64,000 bases of DNA from TMP-86 sp039807285. GTDB lineage: Bacteria; Pseudomonadota; Gammaproteobacteria; Steroidobacterales; Steroidobacteraceae. The position numbers and the translations under genes were made by a program. Under the pieces are notes generated by a model, which did not search any database, had not been told where the DNA came from, and was given only the letters and a program-made list of their open reading frames with translations. The stretch spans positions 62,001-126,000 of the forward strand of contig JBGAGK010000001.1 of the NCBI GenBank assembly GCA_044226785.1, written 5' to 3'. Positions 7,747 through 15,843 of the stretch are shown here, piece by piece. The stretch's first letter is position 1. Each line of letters begins with the position of its first letter.

Positions 7747-9245
7747 GCCGGATTGCCCGTTTCCTCGATGAACGGGTAGTGCAAGTCCTGCAGATGCAGC
7801 ATGAAGTCGGTGGTGGTCTGCGGGGGCACCTGGATACCGGCCAGCACGCGCCCGTAATCCGAGCCGTGATTGCGGTAATGGAACAGGGATATGTTCCATT
7901 TCGAACCGATGGCACGCAGGAATTTCAGCAGCGCCCCCGGACGCTCCGGGAATTCGAAGCGGAACAGACGCTCGTGCGCGAGGCCGCGCGCATGGCCGCC
8001 CACCATGTAGCGCACGTGGAGCTTGGCCATTTCGTTGTCGGTCATGTCCCGGACCGTGAAGCCGCCCGAACCCATGGCCTGCGACAGCGCCTCACGCTCG
8101 GCCCTGCCCTGCGTGATCGCGACACCGACGAACACCTGCGCCGCCGACCGCTGGTCGAACCGGTAGTTGAATTCGGTGACGCTGTGCCCACCGAGCAGTT
8201 CGCAGAAGCGCAGGAAGGTCCCGGGCTCCTCCGGAACCTGCACGGCGAACAGCGCCTCGCGCTGCGCACCGATGTCGGCACGTTCGGCCACATGCCGCAG
8301 CCGGTCGAAATTCACGTTGGCGCCGCTGATGATGGCAATGAAGTTGCGCTCGCTGAGCTGCTCGCGTGCCGCGTATTGCTTGATGCCCGCCACTGCCAGC
8401 GCACCGGCCGGTTCGGCGATCGAGCGCGTGTCCTCGAAGATGTCCTGGATGGCGGCGCAGATCTGGTCGGTGCTCACCAGCAAGACCTCGTCCACCAGCT
8501 CCGAGACCAGCGCGAACGTCTCCTCGCCCACACGCCTGACCGCCACGCCATCGGCAAAGATGCCGACCCGGTCCAGCGTCACGCGCTGCCTGCGGGCAAG
8601 GGAGTCGTGCATGCTGGCCGCATCTTCCGGCTCCACGCCGATGACCTTGATGCGCGGGTACAGCCATTTCACGTAGGCTGCGATCCCGGCGATCAGCCCG
8701 CCGCCACCCACGGGAACGAAGATGGCATCGATCTGCTCACCGTGCCGCTGCCGCAGGATCTCCGCGGCGATGGTGCCCTGTCCCGCGATCACGTCCGGAT
8801 CATCGAACGGATGCACGAAGATGAGCTGGCGCTGCTGCGCGATATGCAGCGCGTGTTCGTAGGCGTGATCGAAATCCTCCCCGTGCAGCACGATCTCGGC
8901 GCCACCGATGTCGGCCACCGCGCGCACCTTGATGTCGGGCGTGGTCCGCGGCATGACGATGACCGCGTGGATGTTGCGCGTGCGTGCGGCCAGCGCGACT
9001 CCCTGGGCATGGTTGCCGGCGCTGGCGCAGATCACCCCACGTTGCGCCGCCGATGCGGACAGGTGGGCGATCTTGTTGCACGCACCGCGCACCTTGAAGG
9101 AAAAGACCGGCTGCAGGTCCTCACGCTTGAAGAACACCTGATTGGACAGGCGGCGGCTCAGGCGCGGCGCCGCCTCCAGAGGTGTTTCAATCGCGGTTCC
9201 GTAGACCCTGGCCTTGAGTATGCGTTCGACGTAATTTTCCGGCAT
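7722..9245 (-). CDS. ilvA: Biosynthetic threonine ammonia-lyase (threonine dehydratase)
   Basis: The enzyme deaminates L-threonine to 2-oxobutanoate, the first committed step of isoleucine synthesis, in the cytoplasm. At 507 aa it has the usual length of the biosynthetic two-domain form. The PLP domain has the Schiff-base lysine K51 in SFKVRGA, ASAGNHAQG, and the phosphate-binding GGGGLIAG loop. Two C-terminal ACT-like regulatory domains (about 330-405 and 425-505, ending IFLGS) fit isoleucine/valine feedback control. It is unlinked to the ilvI and ilvH genes about 30 kb away. Its ATG shares bases with the divergent MFS gene's ATG, so the true MFS start may be further in. Confidence 0.96.
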   Translation of the reverse strand: MPENYVERILKARVYGTAIETPLEAAPRLSRRLSNQVFFKREDLQPVFSFKVRGACNKIAHLSASAAQRGVICASAGNHAQGVALAARTRNIHAVIVMPRTTPDIKVRAVADIGGAEIVLHGEDFDHAYEHALHIAQQRQLIFVHPFDDPDVIAGQGTIAAEILRQRHGEQIDAIFVPVGGGGLIAGIAAYVKWLYPRIKVIGVEPEDAASMHDSLARRQRVTLDRVGIFADGVAVRRVGEETFALVSELVDEVLLVSTDQICAAIQDIFEDTRSIAEPAGALAVAGIKQYAAREQLSERNFIAIISGANVNFDRLRHVAERADIGAQREALFAVQVPEEPGTFLRFCELLGGHSVTEFNYRFDQRSAAQVFVGVAITQGRAEREALSQAMGSGGFTVRDMTDNEMAKLHVRYMVGGHARGLAHERLFRFEFPERPGALLKFLRAIGSKWNISLFHYRNHGSDYGRVLAGIQVPPQTTTDFMLHLQDLHYPFIEETGNPAYRIFLGS

Positions 9246-10554
9246 GGCGGGAGGCTACATTAGCGCAAGCAGCACCGTACGGGTATTCTTGTCGACTGAT
9301 CCGTTTCATCTGGTTTTCCCGTTCTTGAAGAAGGCCCGTCCCCTGCAGGTCATCGCCGGTTGTGCGGCCATCGGCGCGCTCGGCTCGTTCGCCACCCATT
9401 CCATCCTGCCAGCGCTCAGCGCCATCCGCACGAGCCTGGGCTCGGACATCGGCATCACCCAGCTGATCGTGAGCCTGTCCCTGCTGTCGCTGGGTGCAGG
9501 CCAGCTGGTCGTCGCGCCGCTGTCGGACCGCATCGGGCGACGGCCCATCATCCTGACCGGCCTGTTGCTGTACGTGCTGGCGAGCATGGCCGCGGCCGGG
9601 GCACGGCGCATCGAATGGCTGATCGCCCTGCGCACCCTCCAGGCATTCGGCTGCGGGGCGTCGATCTCGGTGGCCCGCGCCACCATCGTCGATTATTTCG
9701 GGCCCAGGCATTCCGCCTCCGGCATCGCGCACATGGCCACCGTCATCCTGCTGGTGCCGATGATCGCACCGACCCTGGGCGGCTACCTGGCGGAGTTCCT
9801 CGGCTGGCGCTGGATTTTCGTTGCCTGCGCGCTGATCGGTGCAGGCGTGCTCCTCTACACCTGGATGCGCATCGGCGAGACCCATCCGCCGGTGGGCAGG
9901 AACACTTCGCGCCGTGGCGTGGCGCACAGCTATGCCGTCCTGATGCGCTCGCCCGACTATCTGGCCTACGTGTGCTTCGGTTCGTTCATGACCTCGCTGG
10001 TCTACACGGTGATCACCTGCGCGCCCTACATCGTGATCGAACTGATGCACGTGACACCTTCGACCTACGGCAGGATGTATCTGATGCCCGCGCTGGGGTC
10101 CTTCATCGGCTTTTTCCTGGCGGCAAGGACTTCGCGCCGGCTCGGTGCGCTTCGCATGCTGCACCTCGGGGCGGTGATCGGCGTCGTGGGCGCACTGGTA
10201 CTCACGGTGCTCCTGTTGCTGCGTATCTGGCATCCGCTGGTGATCTTCCTGCCAGCCACTGCATTGGGTTTCGCCAACGCCCTGTCCACTCCCTCCAGCA
10301 CTTCCAGCGCCATCAATACGCATCCGCAGATCGCGGGAGCCGCCTCGGGCGCCCTGGGTTTCATCAGCCTGGCGCTGTCGGCCTTCACCACCCAGCTGAC
10401 CGCGCATCTGGTGGACAACTCACCTGTTCCGTTCGCCTGGATGGTGCTGGTTCAGGCGCTGGTGGCCATGGGCGTGCTGTGGCTGTTGCAGCGGCGCCAC
10501 CTGCATCCCACGCCGTCGCCGGATTACGACGGCTCGGAAACCATCACTCTGTGA
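9244..10554 (+). CDS. Bcr/CflA-type drug-resistance MFS transporter
   Basis: This is a 12-helix (DHA1) proton-coupled multidrug exporter of the Bcr/CflA group in the inner membrane. Helix 1 carries FATHSILPALSAI, the loop between helices 2 and 3 is PLSDRIGRRPIILTG, and helix 4-5 has the antiporter-motif segment around LVPMIAPTLGGYLAE. The frame opens with ATG at 9244, overlapping the ilvA start on the opposite strand in one CATG. The first ~27 residues are not typical of the family, so a TTG start (9289 or 9325) is possible. It is followed, 55 bp on, by the dsbD-like gene. The substrate is not predictable. Confidence 0.88.
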   Translation: MAGGYISASSTVRVFLSTDPFHLVFPFLKKARPLQVIAGCAAIGALGSFATHSILPALSAIRTSLGSDIGITQLIVSLSLLSLGAGQLVVAPLSDRIGRRPIILTGLLLYVLASMAAAGARRIEWLIALRTLQAFGCGASISVARATIVDYFGPRHSASGIAHMATVILLVPMIAPTLGGYLAEFLGWRWIFVACALIGAGVLLYTWMRIGETHPPVGRNTSRRGVAHSYAVLMRSPDYLAYVCFGSFMTSLVYTVITCAPYIVIELMHVTPSTYGRMYLMPALGSFIGFFLAARTSRRLGALRMLHLGAVIGVVGALVLTVLLLLRIWHPLVIFLPATALGFANALSTPSSTSSAINTHPQIAGAASGALGFISLALSAFTTQLTAHLVDNSPVPFAWMVLVQALVAMGVLWLLQRRHLHPTPSPDYDGSETITL

Positions 10555-10609
10555 GGCAGGCCACGGATGGATCAGCAGACTCCGGAGGATCAGGCGCGTA
10601 CCGCGTAGA

Positions 10610-12805
10610 ATGAAAGTCATGCGCAAGCTTGCCCTGCTCCTTGCCCTGCTGTCTCCCGCTGGCGCCTTCGCCGCCGCGGGCAATGCGGTCGAAACCGATC
10701 ATGTGAAGGCGCGGCTCGTCAGCGAGGCAGCCAGCATCGCACCGGGGAGGAACTTCACCATCGCGCTGGAGTTCGACATCCGCAAGGGCTGGCACACCTA
10801 CTGGCGCAACCCCGGGGATTCGGGGCAGCCGACCCGGCTGGACTGGAAATTGCCGCAGGACTTCAAGGCCTCGCCGATCCAGTGGGCACGACCCCATCGC
10901 TTCGACCTGCCACCGCTGGTGAACTACGGGTATGCCGGCCATGTCATGCATCTGGTGCAGATCCAGGTGCCGCGGCAGCTGGCCAGTCACGCGCCAGTGA
11001 AACTTGCCGCCACGGCAAACTGGCTGGTGTGCTCGGATATCTGCATCCCCGAAAGCGCCGATCTGAGCCTGACACTGCCTGTCGGGGATGGCACCCTCGA
11101 TCCAGCCGCCGCGACGGCATTTGCACAGGCGCGTACCCGTCTGCCGCTGCCCGCGGCCGCCTCGACCCGTGCCGAGGTGAAGGCACACGATCTGCTGCTG
11201 ACCTTTGGCCAGGACTGGGGCAATGCCCTGGCGCAGGCCACCTCGGTCAGTTTTTTCCCCTTCGCCGAAGGCAGCATCGAATATGCAGCACCCCAGCACC
11301 TGAGCCGCGAGGGCCCGGTGGCCCGGTTGTCCATGAAGCTGGGCTTTGCGCCGCCGACACAGGGCCCGGTGGAGGGTGTGCTGGTGCTGGGCCGCGCACA
11401 GGAGTCGGCCGATGAGGGTACCGCGTACCAGATCAGCGCTCCGCTGACCGCGAGCAACCCGGCGCCGGCCGCCGGCGCGCGCTTCACCGCGAACACCTCG
11501 GCCGCCAGTACTGCGCCGGCGCCCGAGGTTGCAGGCCTTGCCATGCCGTCCGCGCCGGCGCACTCGATACCGGCCCTGTTGCTGCTGGCCATGGCCGGCG
11601 GGCTGATCCTGAACCTCATGCCCTGCGTGTTCCCGGTGCTGTCGATCAAGGGCATTGGCCTGGTGGAACAGGCCCGAAAGGAACCGGGTGCCGTACGACT
11701 CAAGGGGCTGGCCTTCGCGGCCGGCGTCATCGTCTCGATGCTGCTGCTGGCCATGGTGCTGCTGGCGCTGCGCGCCGGCGGACAGCAGATCGGCTGGGGG
11801 TTCCAGCTGCAGTCCCCGGTGTTCGTCACTTTCCTGGCCTATCTGCTGATGGCGGTGGGTTTGAACCTGTCGGGCGTGTTCGATCTGGGTGGCTCCATGG
11901 CCGGCGTGGGTGACCGACTGACTCACGGCAATGGTCTTCCCGCCTCGTTCTTCACGGGTGTGCTGACAACCCTGGTCGCCACCCCTTGCAGTGCTCCGTA
12001 CATGGCCGCTGCGGTGGGAGCAGCGCTGACACAATCCGCTGGCATGGCGTTTGCGATTTTTGCAGCACTTGGCCTGGGACTGGCGCTGCCCTATCTGCTG
12101 CTGTCATTCGCGCCCGTGCTGCGCCACGCCCTGCCCCGGCCGGGCGTGTGGATGGATACGCTCAAGCAGGTATTCGCGTTCCCCATGTATGCGTCGGCCG
12201 CCTGGCTGGTGTGGGTGCTGGCCCAGCAGGTCTCCCCGGTCGGACTGGGAGCGGCATTGTCGGGGTTGGTGCTCATCGCCCTGGCCGCATGGCTGTATCG
12301 CAAGTCTGGCGACACCCTGGGACGGGCCAGGGCCTTCTGCCTCCTGGCCACGCTGGCCACGCTGGGGCTTGCCGGACTGCTGGCCAGCCTCGTGACGCCG
12401 GCCAGCGGTGCAGCACAAACCGCCGACAGCGCCAGGACCGGCAATGCCGATGCATGGCAACCCTACCGGTCCGATACCTTGCAGTCGCTGGTCGCAGAAG
12501 GCAGGCCGGTGCTGGTGAATTTCACGGCCGCGTGGTGCCTGACATGTCTGGTGAATGAACGCAATGCGTTCGGCGATCCGGCCGTAGAAGACGTGTTCCG
12601 GCGCAAGGGTGTGGTCCTGCTGAAAGGTGACTGGACCAACCGGGATCCCGCCATCACCCAGGCGCTGGCGCAATTCGGACGTGCAGGTGTTCCGCTGTAC
12701 GTGGTCTACAACGCGGACCCCCGGAACCCGCAACCTCGGGTGCTGCCGCAATTGCTCAGTGCTGCCCTGGTGCGCGACACCTTTGCAGGACTTCCCGATC
12801 GCTGA
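10610..12805 (+). CDS. DsbD/ScsB-like thiol:disulfide interchange protein
   Basis: The protein passes reducing electrons from cytoplasmic thioredoxin across the inner membrane to periplasmic disulfide reductases. The 731 residues are arranged as signal peptide (1-22, ending AFA), periplasmic DsbD-alpha-like domain (about 25-290), a Pro/Ala linker, an eight-helix DsbD membrane core with C339 (LMPCVFPVL) and C460 (TPCSAPY), and a C-terminal thioredoxin domain with C643-LTC646. This is longer than E. coli DsbD and closer to the ScsB-like layout. An alternative start is the ATG three codons in. Its stop overlaps the ATG of the next gene (TGATG), so the two are coupled. Confidence 0.93.
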   Translation: MKVMRKLALLLALLSPAGAFAAAGNAVETDHVKARLVSEAASIAPGRNFTIALEFDIRKGWHTYWRNPGDSGQPTRLDWKLPQDFKASPIQWARPHRFDLPPLVNYGYAGHVMHLVQIQVPRQLASHAPVKLAATANWLVCSDICIPESADLSLTLPVGDGTLDPAAATAFAQARTRLPLPAAASTRAEVKAHDLLLTFGQDWGNALAQATSVSFFPFAEGSIEYAAPQHLSREGPVARLSMKLGFAPPTQGPVEGVLVLGRAQESADEGTAYQISAPLTASNPAPAAGARFTANTSAASTAPAPEVAGLAMPSAPAHSIPALLLLAMAGGLILNLMPCVFPVLSIKGIGLVEQARKEPGAVRLKGLAFAAGVIVSMLLLAMVLLALRAGGQQIGWGFQLQSPVFVTFLAYLLMAVGLNLSGVFDLGGSMAGVGDRLTHGNGLPASFFTGVLTTLVATPCSAPYMAAAVGAALTQSAGMAFAIFAALGLGLALPYLLLSFAPVLRHALPRPGVWMDTLKQVFAFPMYASAAWLVWVLAQQVSPVGLGAALSGLVLIALAAWLYRKSGDTLGRARAFCLLATLATLGLAGLLASLVTPASGAAQTADSARTGNADAWQPYRSDTLQSLVAEGRPVLVNFTAAWCLTCLVNERNAFGDPAVEDVFRRKGVVLLKGDWTNRDPAITQALAQFGRAGVPLYVVYNADPRNPQPRVLPQLLSAALVRDTFAGLPDR

Positions 12806-13269
12806 TGCCCGACGCAACACCACGACTCATCACCGTCCTGGACTTCCGGCGCCGCCGCATGATGGTGCGCTGGAACATCGGCAACCAGACTGGCACCCCG
12901 GAAGAAGAGGCCAGCGGGCTGGTGCATGGCCTGGCTTACATGCGCCCCTCGCAATCACCGGTGTGCGTGTTCGGCCAGGGAGGGAATCTGCTGTTGCAGG
13001 TGAACGGGCGAAGTGTCGTCCTGTACCCGGGTGAACCGCGGGTACGCTGCAGGCCGCAGTTCCTCACCGCGGGCCTGCGGCGGATCTTTCGCATCGAGGA
13101 CCGCACCGGAGGCACCTTGTACGTCGAGAACTACTGGGCTGGCACTGGACCGGATTTCTTTCGCCTGCTCAGCGAGCACTGCACGAAACCCGGCTGGCGC
13201 TCACACAGCGCGCTGTCCTGGTCGGACGGCATCGATCCCGGCGAGCTTCGCCAGAGCTGGTCGGATTAG
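12805..13269 (+). CDS. Hypothetical protein coupled to the DsbD-like gene
   Basis: I do not recognise this 154-aa soluble protein. The start overlaps the dsbD-like stop by 1 bp (TGATG), so it is probably translated together with it. It begins with a basic RRRRMMVRW segment, has a beta-rich middle (VFGQGGNLLLQV, then GEPRVRCRPQ), two cysteines, and an acidic-aromatic C-terminus. There is no signal peptide or membrane helix. Its last 69 bp overlap the end of rluF on the other strand, so the two messages are complementary there. A role near thiol chemistry is only suggested by position. Confidence 0.7.
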   Translation: MPDATPRLITVLDFRRRRMMVRWNIGNQTGTPEEEASGLVHGLAYMRPSQSPVCVFGQGGNLLLQVNGRSVVLYPGEPRVRCRPQFLTAGLRRIFRIEDRTGGTLYVENYWAGTGPDFFRLLSEHCTKPGWRSHSALSWSDGIDPGELRQSWSD

Positions 13270-13938
13270 ACCCTTGATTTCGGCGTCCGTCAGCACGCGC
13301 CACTTGCCCACTCCGGTCCTGCCCAGGTGCACGTTCATGATGCGCACGCGCTGAAGGCGCCGGACCTTGTATCCGAGCGCCGAACACATCCGCCTGATCT
13401 GTCGATTCAGTCCCTGCGTCAGCACCATGCGGATGCTGCGCGGTCCCACGCGCCACACCTTGCAGGGCCGGGTCATCACACCGAGGATGCGCACGCCGCT
13501 GGCCAGCAGGTTGATGTTGAGGTCGGTGATCTCCCGGTCCAGATCGACGATGTATTCCTTCTCGTGCCCGTACTGCGCGCGCAGGATGCCGTTGACGATG
13601 TCTCCGTCGTTGGTGAGCAGGATCAGGCCTTCCGAGTCCTTGTCCAGCCGCCCGATGGGGAAAATCCGCTCCGGATAGCCAACGAAGTCCACGATGTTGC
13701 CCTCGATCCGCGGGTCGCAGGTGCAGGTGATGCCCACGGGCTTGTTGAGCGCGAGGTACACCGCGCGCCGTCTGCCACTGACCGGCTTGCCATCGATCAA
13801 CACCTCATCGCCCTCGGCCACCTGCGTGCCCAGCACAGCCAGCTGGCCGTTGACGGTGATCCGGCCCTGCCCGATCCACTTGTCGGCTTCACGCCGTGAA
13901 CAGGCGCCGGTTTCACTGATGAACTTGTTGAGTCTCAT
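13201..13938 (-). CDS. rluF: 23S rRNA pseudouridine synthase RluF
   Basis: The enzyme isomerises uridine to pseudouridine in 23S rRNA (U2604 in E. coli numbering). The N-terminal S4 RNA-binding domain (about 1-50) is followed by the catalytic domain with NKPVGITCTCDPRIEGNIVD, a pattern close to E. coli RluF, and the catalytic aspartate D99 in GRLDKDSEG. Further segments are ILLTNDGD and QGLNRQIRRMC. The length, 245 aa, is a little short because the C-terminal extension is small. The start overlaps the upstream alpha/beta-fold gene by 4 bp (ATGA); the 3' end runs 69 bp into the convergent gene. Confidence 0.93.
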   Translation of the reverse strand: MRLNKFISETGACSRREADKWIGQGRITVNGQLAVLGTQVAEGDEVLIDGKPVSGRRRAVYLALNKPVGITCTCDPRIEGNIVDFVGYPERIFPIGRLDKDSEGLILLTNDGDIVNGILRAQYGHEKEYIVDLDREITDLNINLLASGVRILGVMTRPCKVWRVGPRSIRMVLTQGLNRQIRRMCSALGYKVRRLQRVRIMNVHLGRTGVGKWRVLTDAEIKGLIRPALAKLAGIDAVRPGQRAV

Positions 13939-14477
13939 GATCGGTCGAGAAACGTCCTCACGGCACGGGCCAGGGATTCGGGTCCCGACTGCAGGGCATC
14001 CGCGCTGAATTCCGCCCCCGGCCCCAGGCGCAGGACCGACTGCGGCTGGGTGATGGCATGGGCCGTGTCCCGCGGATCCTGCGCCAGCACGACCACCCGA
14101 CGGACCAGATCGGGATTGTCCACGGCCAGCGCCGCGGCCACCGGACAGCCATCTTCAAGGCCCAGCACATCGATCCGGCGCAGGCGCAAATCGCGGGCCA
14201 GATCAGACAATGCCTGGGCATGAGACTTCGCAGTCAGCGAGTGGGGACCGCCATCGGATTCACCGTGCCCCGGCCGGTCCGGCGCATAGACCGACCGGTC
14301 AACGGCCATCAGGGCCAGAAATTTCCCGAAGATCCGGCTGGTCGAACCGGTCCCGTGAACACAGAACAGCGTGGTGTGCTCATCGAAGCCGCCGGTGCCG
14401 GGGAAGGCCGTGCGCACGTGCAGTTGACCGAAGCGCGTATCGAAGTACGCCCTTCGCAGTCGAACCTCATGGTTCAT
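13935..14477 (-). CDS. Short alpha/beta-hydrolase-fold protein lacking the usual nucleophile
   Basis: The 180-aa protein has an alpha/beta-hydrolase core: an oxyanion HGTGSTSRIFG segment after strand 3, DRPGHGESDG, and a nucleophile-elbow position reading GLEDG (106-110) instead of GxSxG. The usual Ser is a Glu (E108), and the C-terminal catalytic Asp and His region is absent. It may therefore be a non-catalytic or regulatory fold member, or a degenerate gene. I chose the ATG at 14477 with GGTGAG ahead, rather than the earlier ATG at 14546, whose extension is unlike the family. It is coupled to rluF by a 4-bp overlap. Confidence 0.75.
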   Translation of the reverse strand: MNHEVRLRRAYFDTRFGQLHVRTAFPGTGGFDEHTTLFCVHGTGSTSRIFGKFLALMAVDRSVYAPDRPGHGESDGGPHSLTAKSHAQALSDLARDLRLRRIDVLGLEDGCPVAAALAVDNPDLVRRVVVLAQDPRDTAHAITQPQSVLRLGPGAEFSADALQSGPESLARAVRTFLDRS

Positions 14478-14550
14478 GCTCACCACGACCTCACTGGGCC
14501 AGCACCAGGGAAGACACCCTGATTGATTGTGACGAAAAAGCAACAACCCA

Positions 14551-14579
14551 TTGACGAGGCTGAAATATCACTGTAGTTT
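14551..14579 (+). promoter_or_regulatory. Candidate sigma-70 promoter ahead of the small-RNA candidate
   Basis: TTGACG at 14551-14556 (5 of 6 to consensus) is followed by a 17-bp spacer and TAGTTT at 14574-14579. It points into the intergenic space, and the transcript would run into the terminator at 14697-14728 with no open frame between. The -10 is weak (3 of 6), so this is a prediction only. Confidence 0.45.
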
Positions 14580-14585
14580 CCTTCC

Positions 14586-14728
14586 CGCGCGCGCAACACC
14601 CGAGGTTGGTGCGCATACGGTTTCGAAAGGGAAGAAAGGCAGACCAACACATCGAAGCGGCGCTGCGCAATCGGGCAGCAGGCATGGGGAAGGAAAGGCC
14701 GGGCGCATCGCCCGGCCTTTTCCTTTTT
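14586..14728 (+). ncRNA. Candidate intergenic small RNA (~143 nt)
   Basis: The 265-bp space between 14478 and 14742 has no gene but has a promoter-like pair, a structured body and an intrinsic terminator. Near the 5' end, GCGCAACACC pairs with GGTTGGTGCGC across a CGA loop (one mismatch, one bulge). A second copy of the pairing partner, GACCAAC at about 14642, could compete with that hairpin, which hints at a switchable fold. A TTTCGAAA self-complementary stretch lies between. The span has no convincing ribosome site or frame. The segment GGTTGGTGCGCAT is reminiscent of one 6S RNA segment, but I cannot support that call. Confidence 0.4.
14697..14728 (+). terminator. Intrinsic terminator (9-bp GC stem, T-rich tail)
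   Basis: GGCCGGGCG pairs perfectly with CGCCCGGCC across a CAT loop, followed by TTTTCCTTTTT. The plus-strand tail is the better T-run, so it most likely ends a rightward transcript, but the stem could also serve the endonuclease gene that ends at 14743 on the other strand. Confidence 0.85.
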
Positions 14729-14742
14729 GAACCTTCCTGAAT

Positions 14743-15780
14743 TCATCGTTCGTCGTCACCCGTTTCCTGCAGCACGAGCCGGTACTCCACGGACAGGGGA
14801 CAATGATCCGACAGTTTCAGCCGCACCGCATCGCTTTGCACGAAACCCACCCGTCGGAAAGTGGCAGGCAGCCAGTGCCGGGCCGCTCTTTCCCCGGCGA
14901 TGATGTGGTCGATGTAGGCACTGTGACGTTCGGTGAGATGACATTTCAGATACGGCCTTCCTTCGGCCAGACTCACGAGCCGGGCACCCTGAACATCGGC
15001 TGACGAAAGTTCCGGCCACATGTTCGTCAACCGGCCCTGCGTGTCGCGCGCAGTTTTCTTCTCACGTGCCAGCCGCCGATTGAAATCGCCGAGCAGCATG
15101 AAGCGATGTCCGGCGCGAGCCTGGACATCGACCCACGCCTTGAGAGGCTGCACCTGGCGGGCCAGCACCGTACAGGCTTCCTCGCCCGAGTCGAGCCGCT
15201 CACCGGCGCAGCCCGATTTCAGATGCACACCCAACAGGTGAAGCTCCTCAGGCATGCCGGGAAACAAGGTGATCTGCGCGCCTGCGCGCAGGTGCTCATG
15301 CCCCACTGCCAGGGAGCGCACGTCGGCATCGCAGCGGAAGCGGATGCCGCGGCCTCTGCGAATGGCAAAACCGTTGTTCTGCACGGCACGCCGCGCGGTG
15401 AAACAGAAATCATGGTCGCGGAATGCCAGCCGTGCCGCCTCGGGTCCATCGACTTCCTGGATGGCGATCACATCGGCATCCAGACGCTGCGCATAGTCAG
15501 CGAGCCGGCCATAGTCCTCGGGACGGCGCGCCAGATCACGGGCCACGTCGCAGGGAATGCTGCGAACCCGCGCAGGCGGACGATCCCCGCCTGTGCAACC
15601 CGGGCGCAATGCCGCCACGGTCTGCGGAGTCATCAGCCACTCCATGTTCCAGGTGGCGAGCGTGATCGTGCGCGGGAGCGGTGCAGCGCCGATGCAGGCG
15701 CCTGGAAGCAGCAGCAGGATCACAATCCGCCGCCACGAGCAGCGCCGGAAGACCGAATTCACCCATCCGGACATCGACAT
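14743..15780 (-). CDS. Exported endonuclease/exonuclease/phosphatase-family protein
   Basis: The 345-aa protein belongs to the EEP superfamily (DNase I-like metal-dependent phosphodiesterases). A hydrophobic N-terminal segment (about 18-32, ending GACIGAA) looks like a signal peptide, so it would act outside the cytoplasm. Motifs are ATWNMEWL, AIQEVDG (metal-binding Glu), LLGDFNRRL (Asp/Asn pair) and SDHCPLSVEY (catalytic His). The substrate may be DNA, phospholipid or another phosphodiester and cannot be told from the sequence. It stands alone on the minus strand with the terminator just beyond its stop. Confidence 0.88.
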   Translation of the reverse strand: MSMSGWVNSVFRRCSWRRIVILLLLPGACIGAAPLPRTITLATWNMEWLMTPQTVAALRPGCTGGDRPPARVRSIPCDVARDLARRPEDYGRLADYAQRLDADVIAIQEVDGPEAARLAFRDHDFCFTARRAVQNNGFAIRRGRGIRFRCDADVRSLAVGHEHLRAGAQITLFPGMPEELHLLGVHLKSGCAGERLDSGEEACTVLARQVQPLKAWVDVQARAGHRFMLLGDFNRRLAREKKTARDTQGRLTNMWPELSSADVQGARLVSLAEGRPYLKCHLTERHSAYIDHIIAGERAARHWLPATFRRVGFVQSDAVRLKLSDHCPLSVEYRLVLQETGDDER

Positions 15781-15843
15781 CGTGCGATGTTACGTCATGC
15801 AGGGGTGCACCGGAGCGCATCGGGAATGCGCAACCGGCCGGAA

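Noticed and set aside
7164..9263. Very long plus-strand open frame (699 codons) opposite ilvA
   Set aside because: It is antisense to a clear threonine dehydratase with all PLP and ACT motifs, and its product is rich in His/Arg/Gln with no known domain. High-GC DNA often gives such mirror frames.
14586..14728. Calling the 14.5-kb small RNA 6S RNA
   Set aside because: Only one short segment is similar; the expected closing stem and central bubble are not seen.
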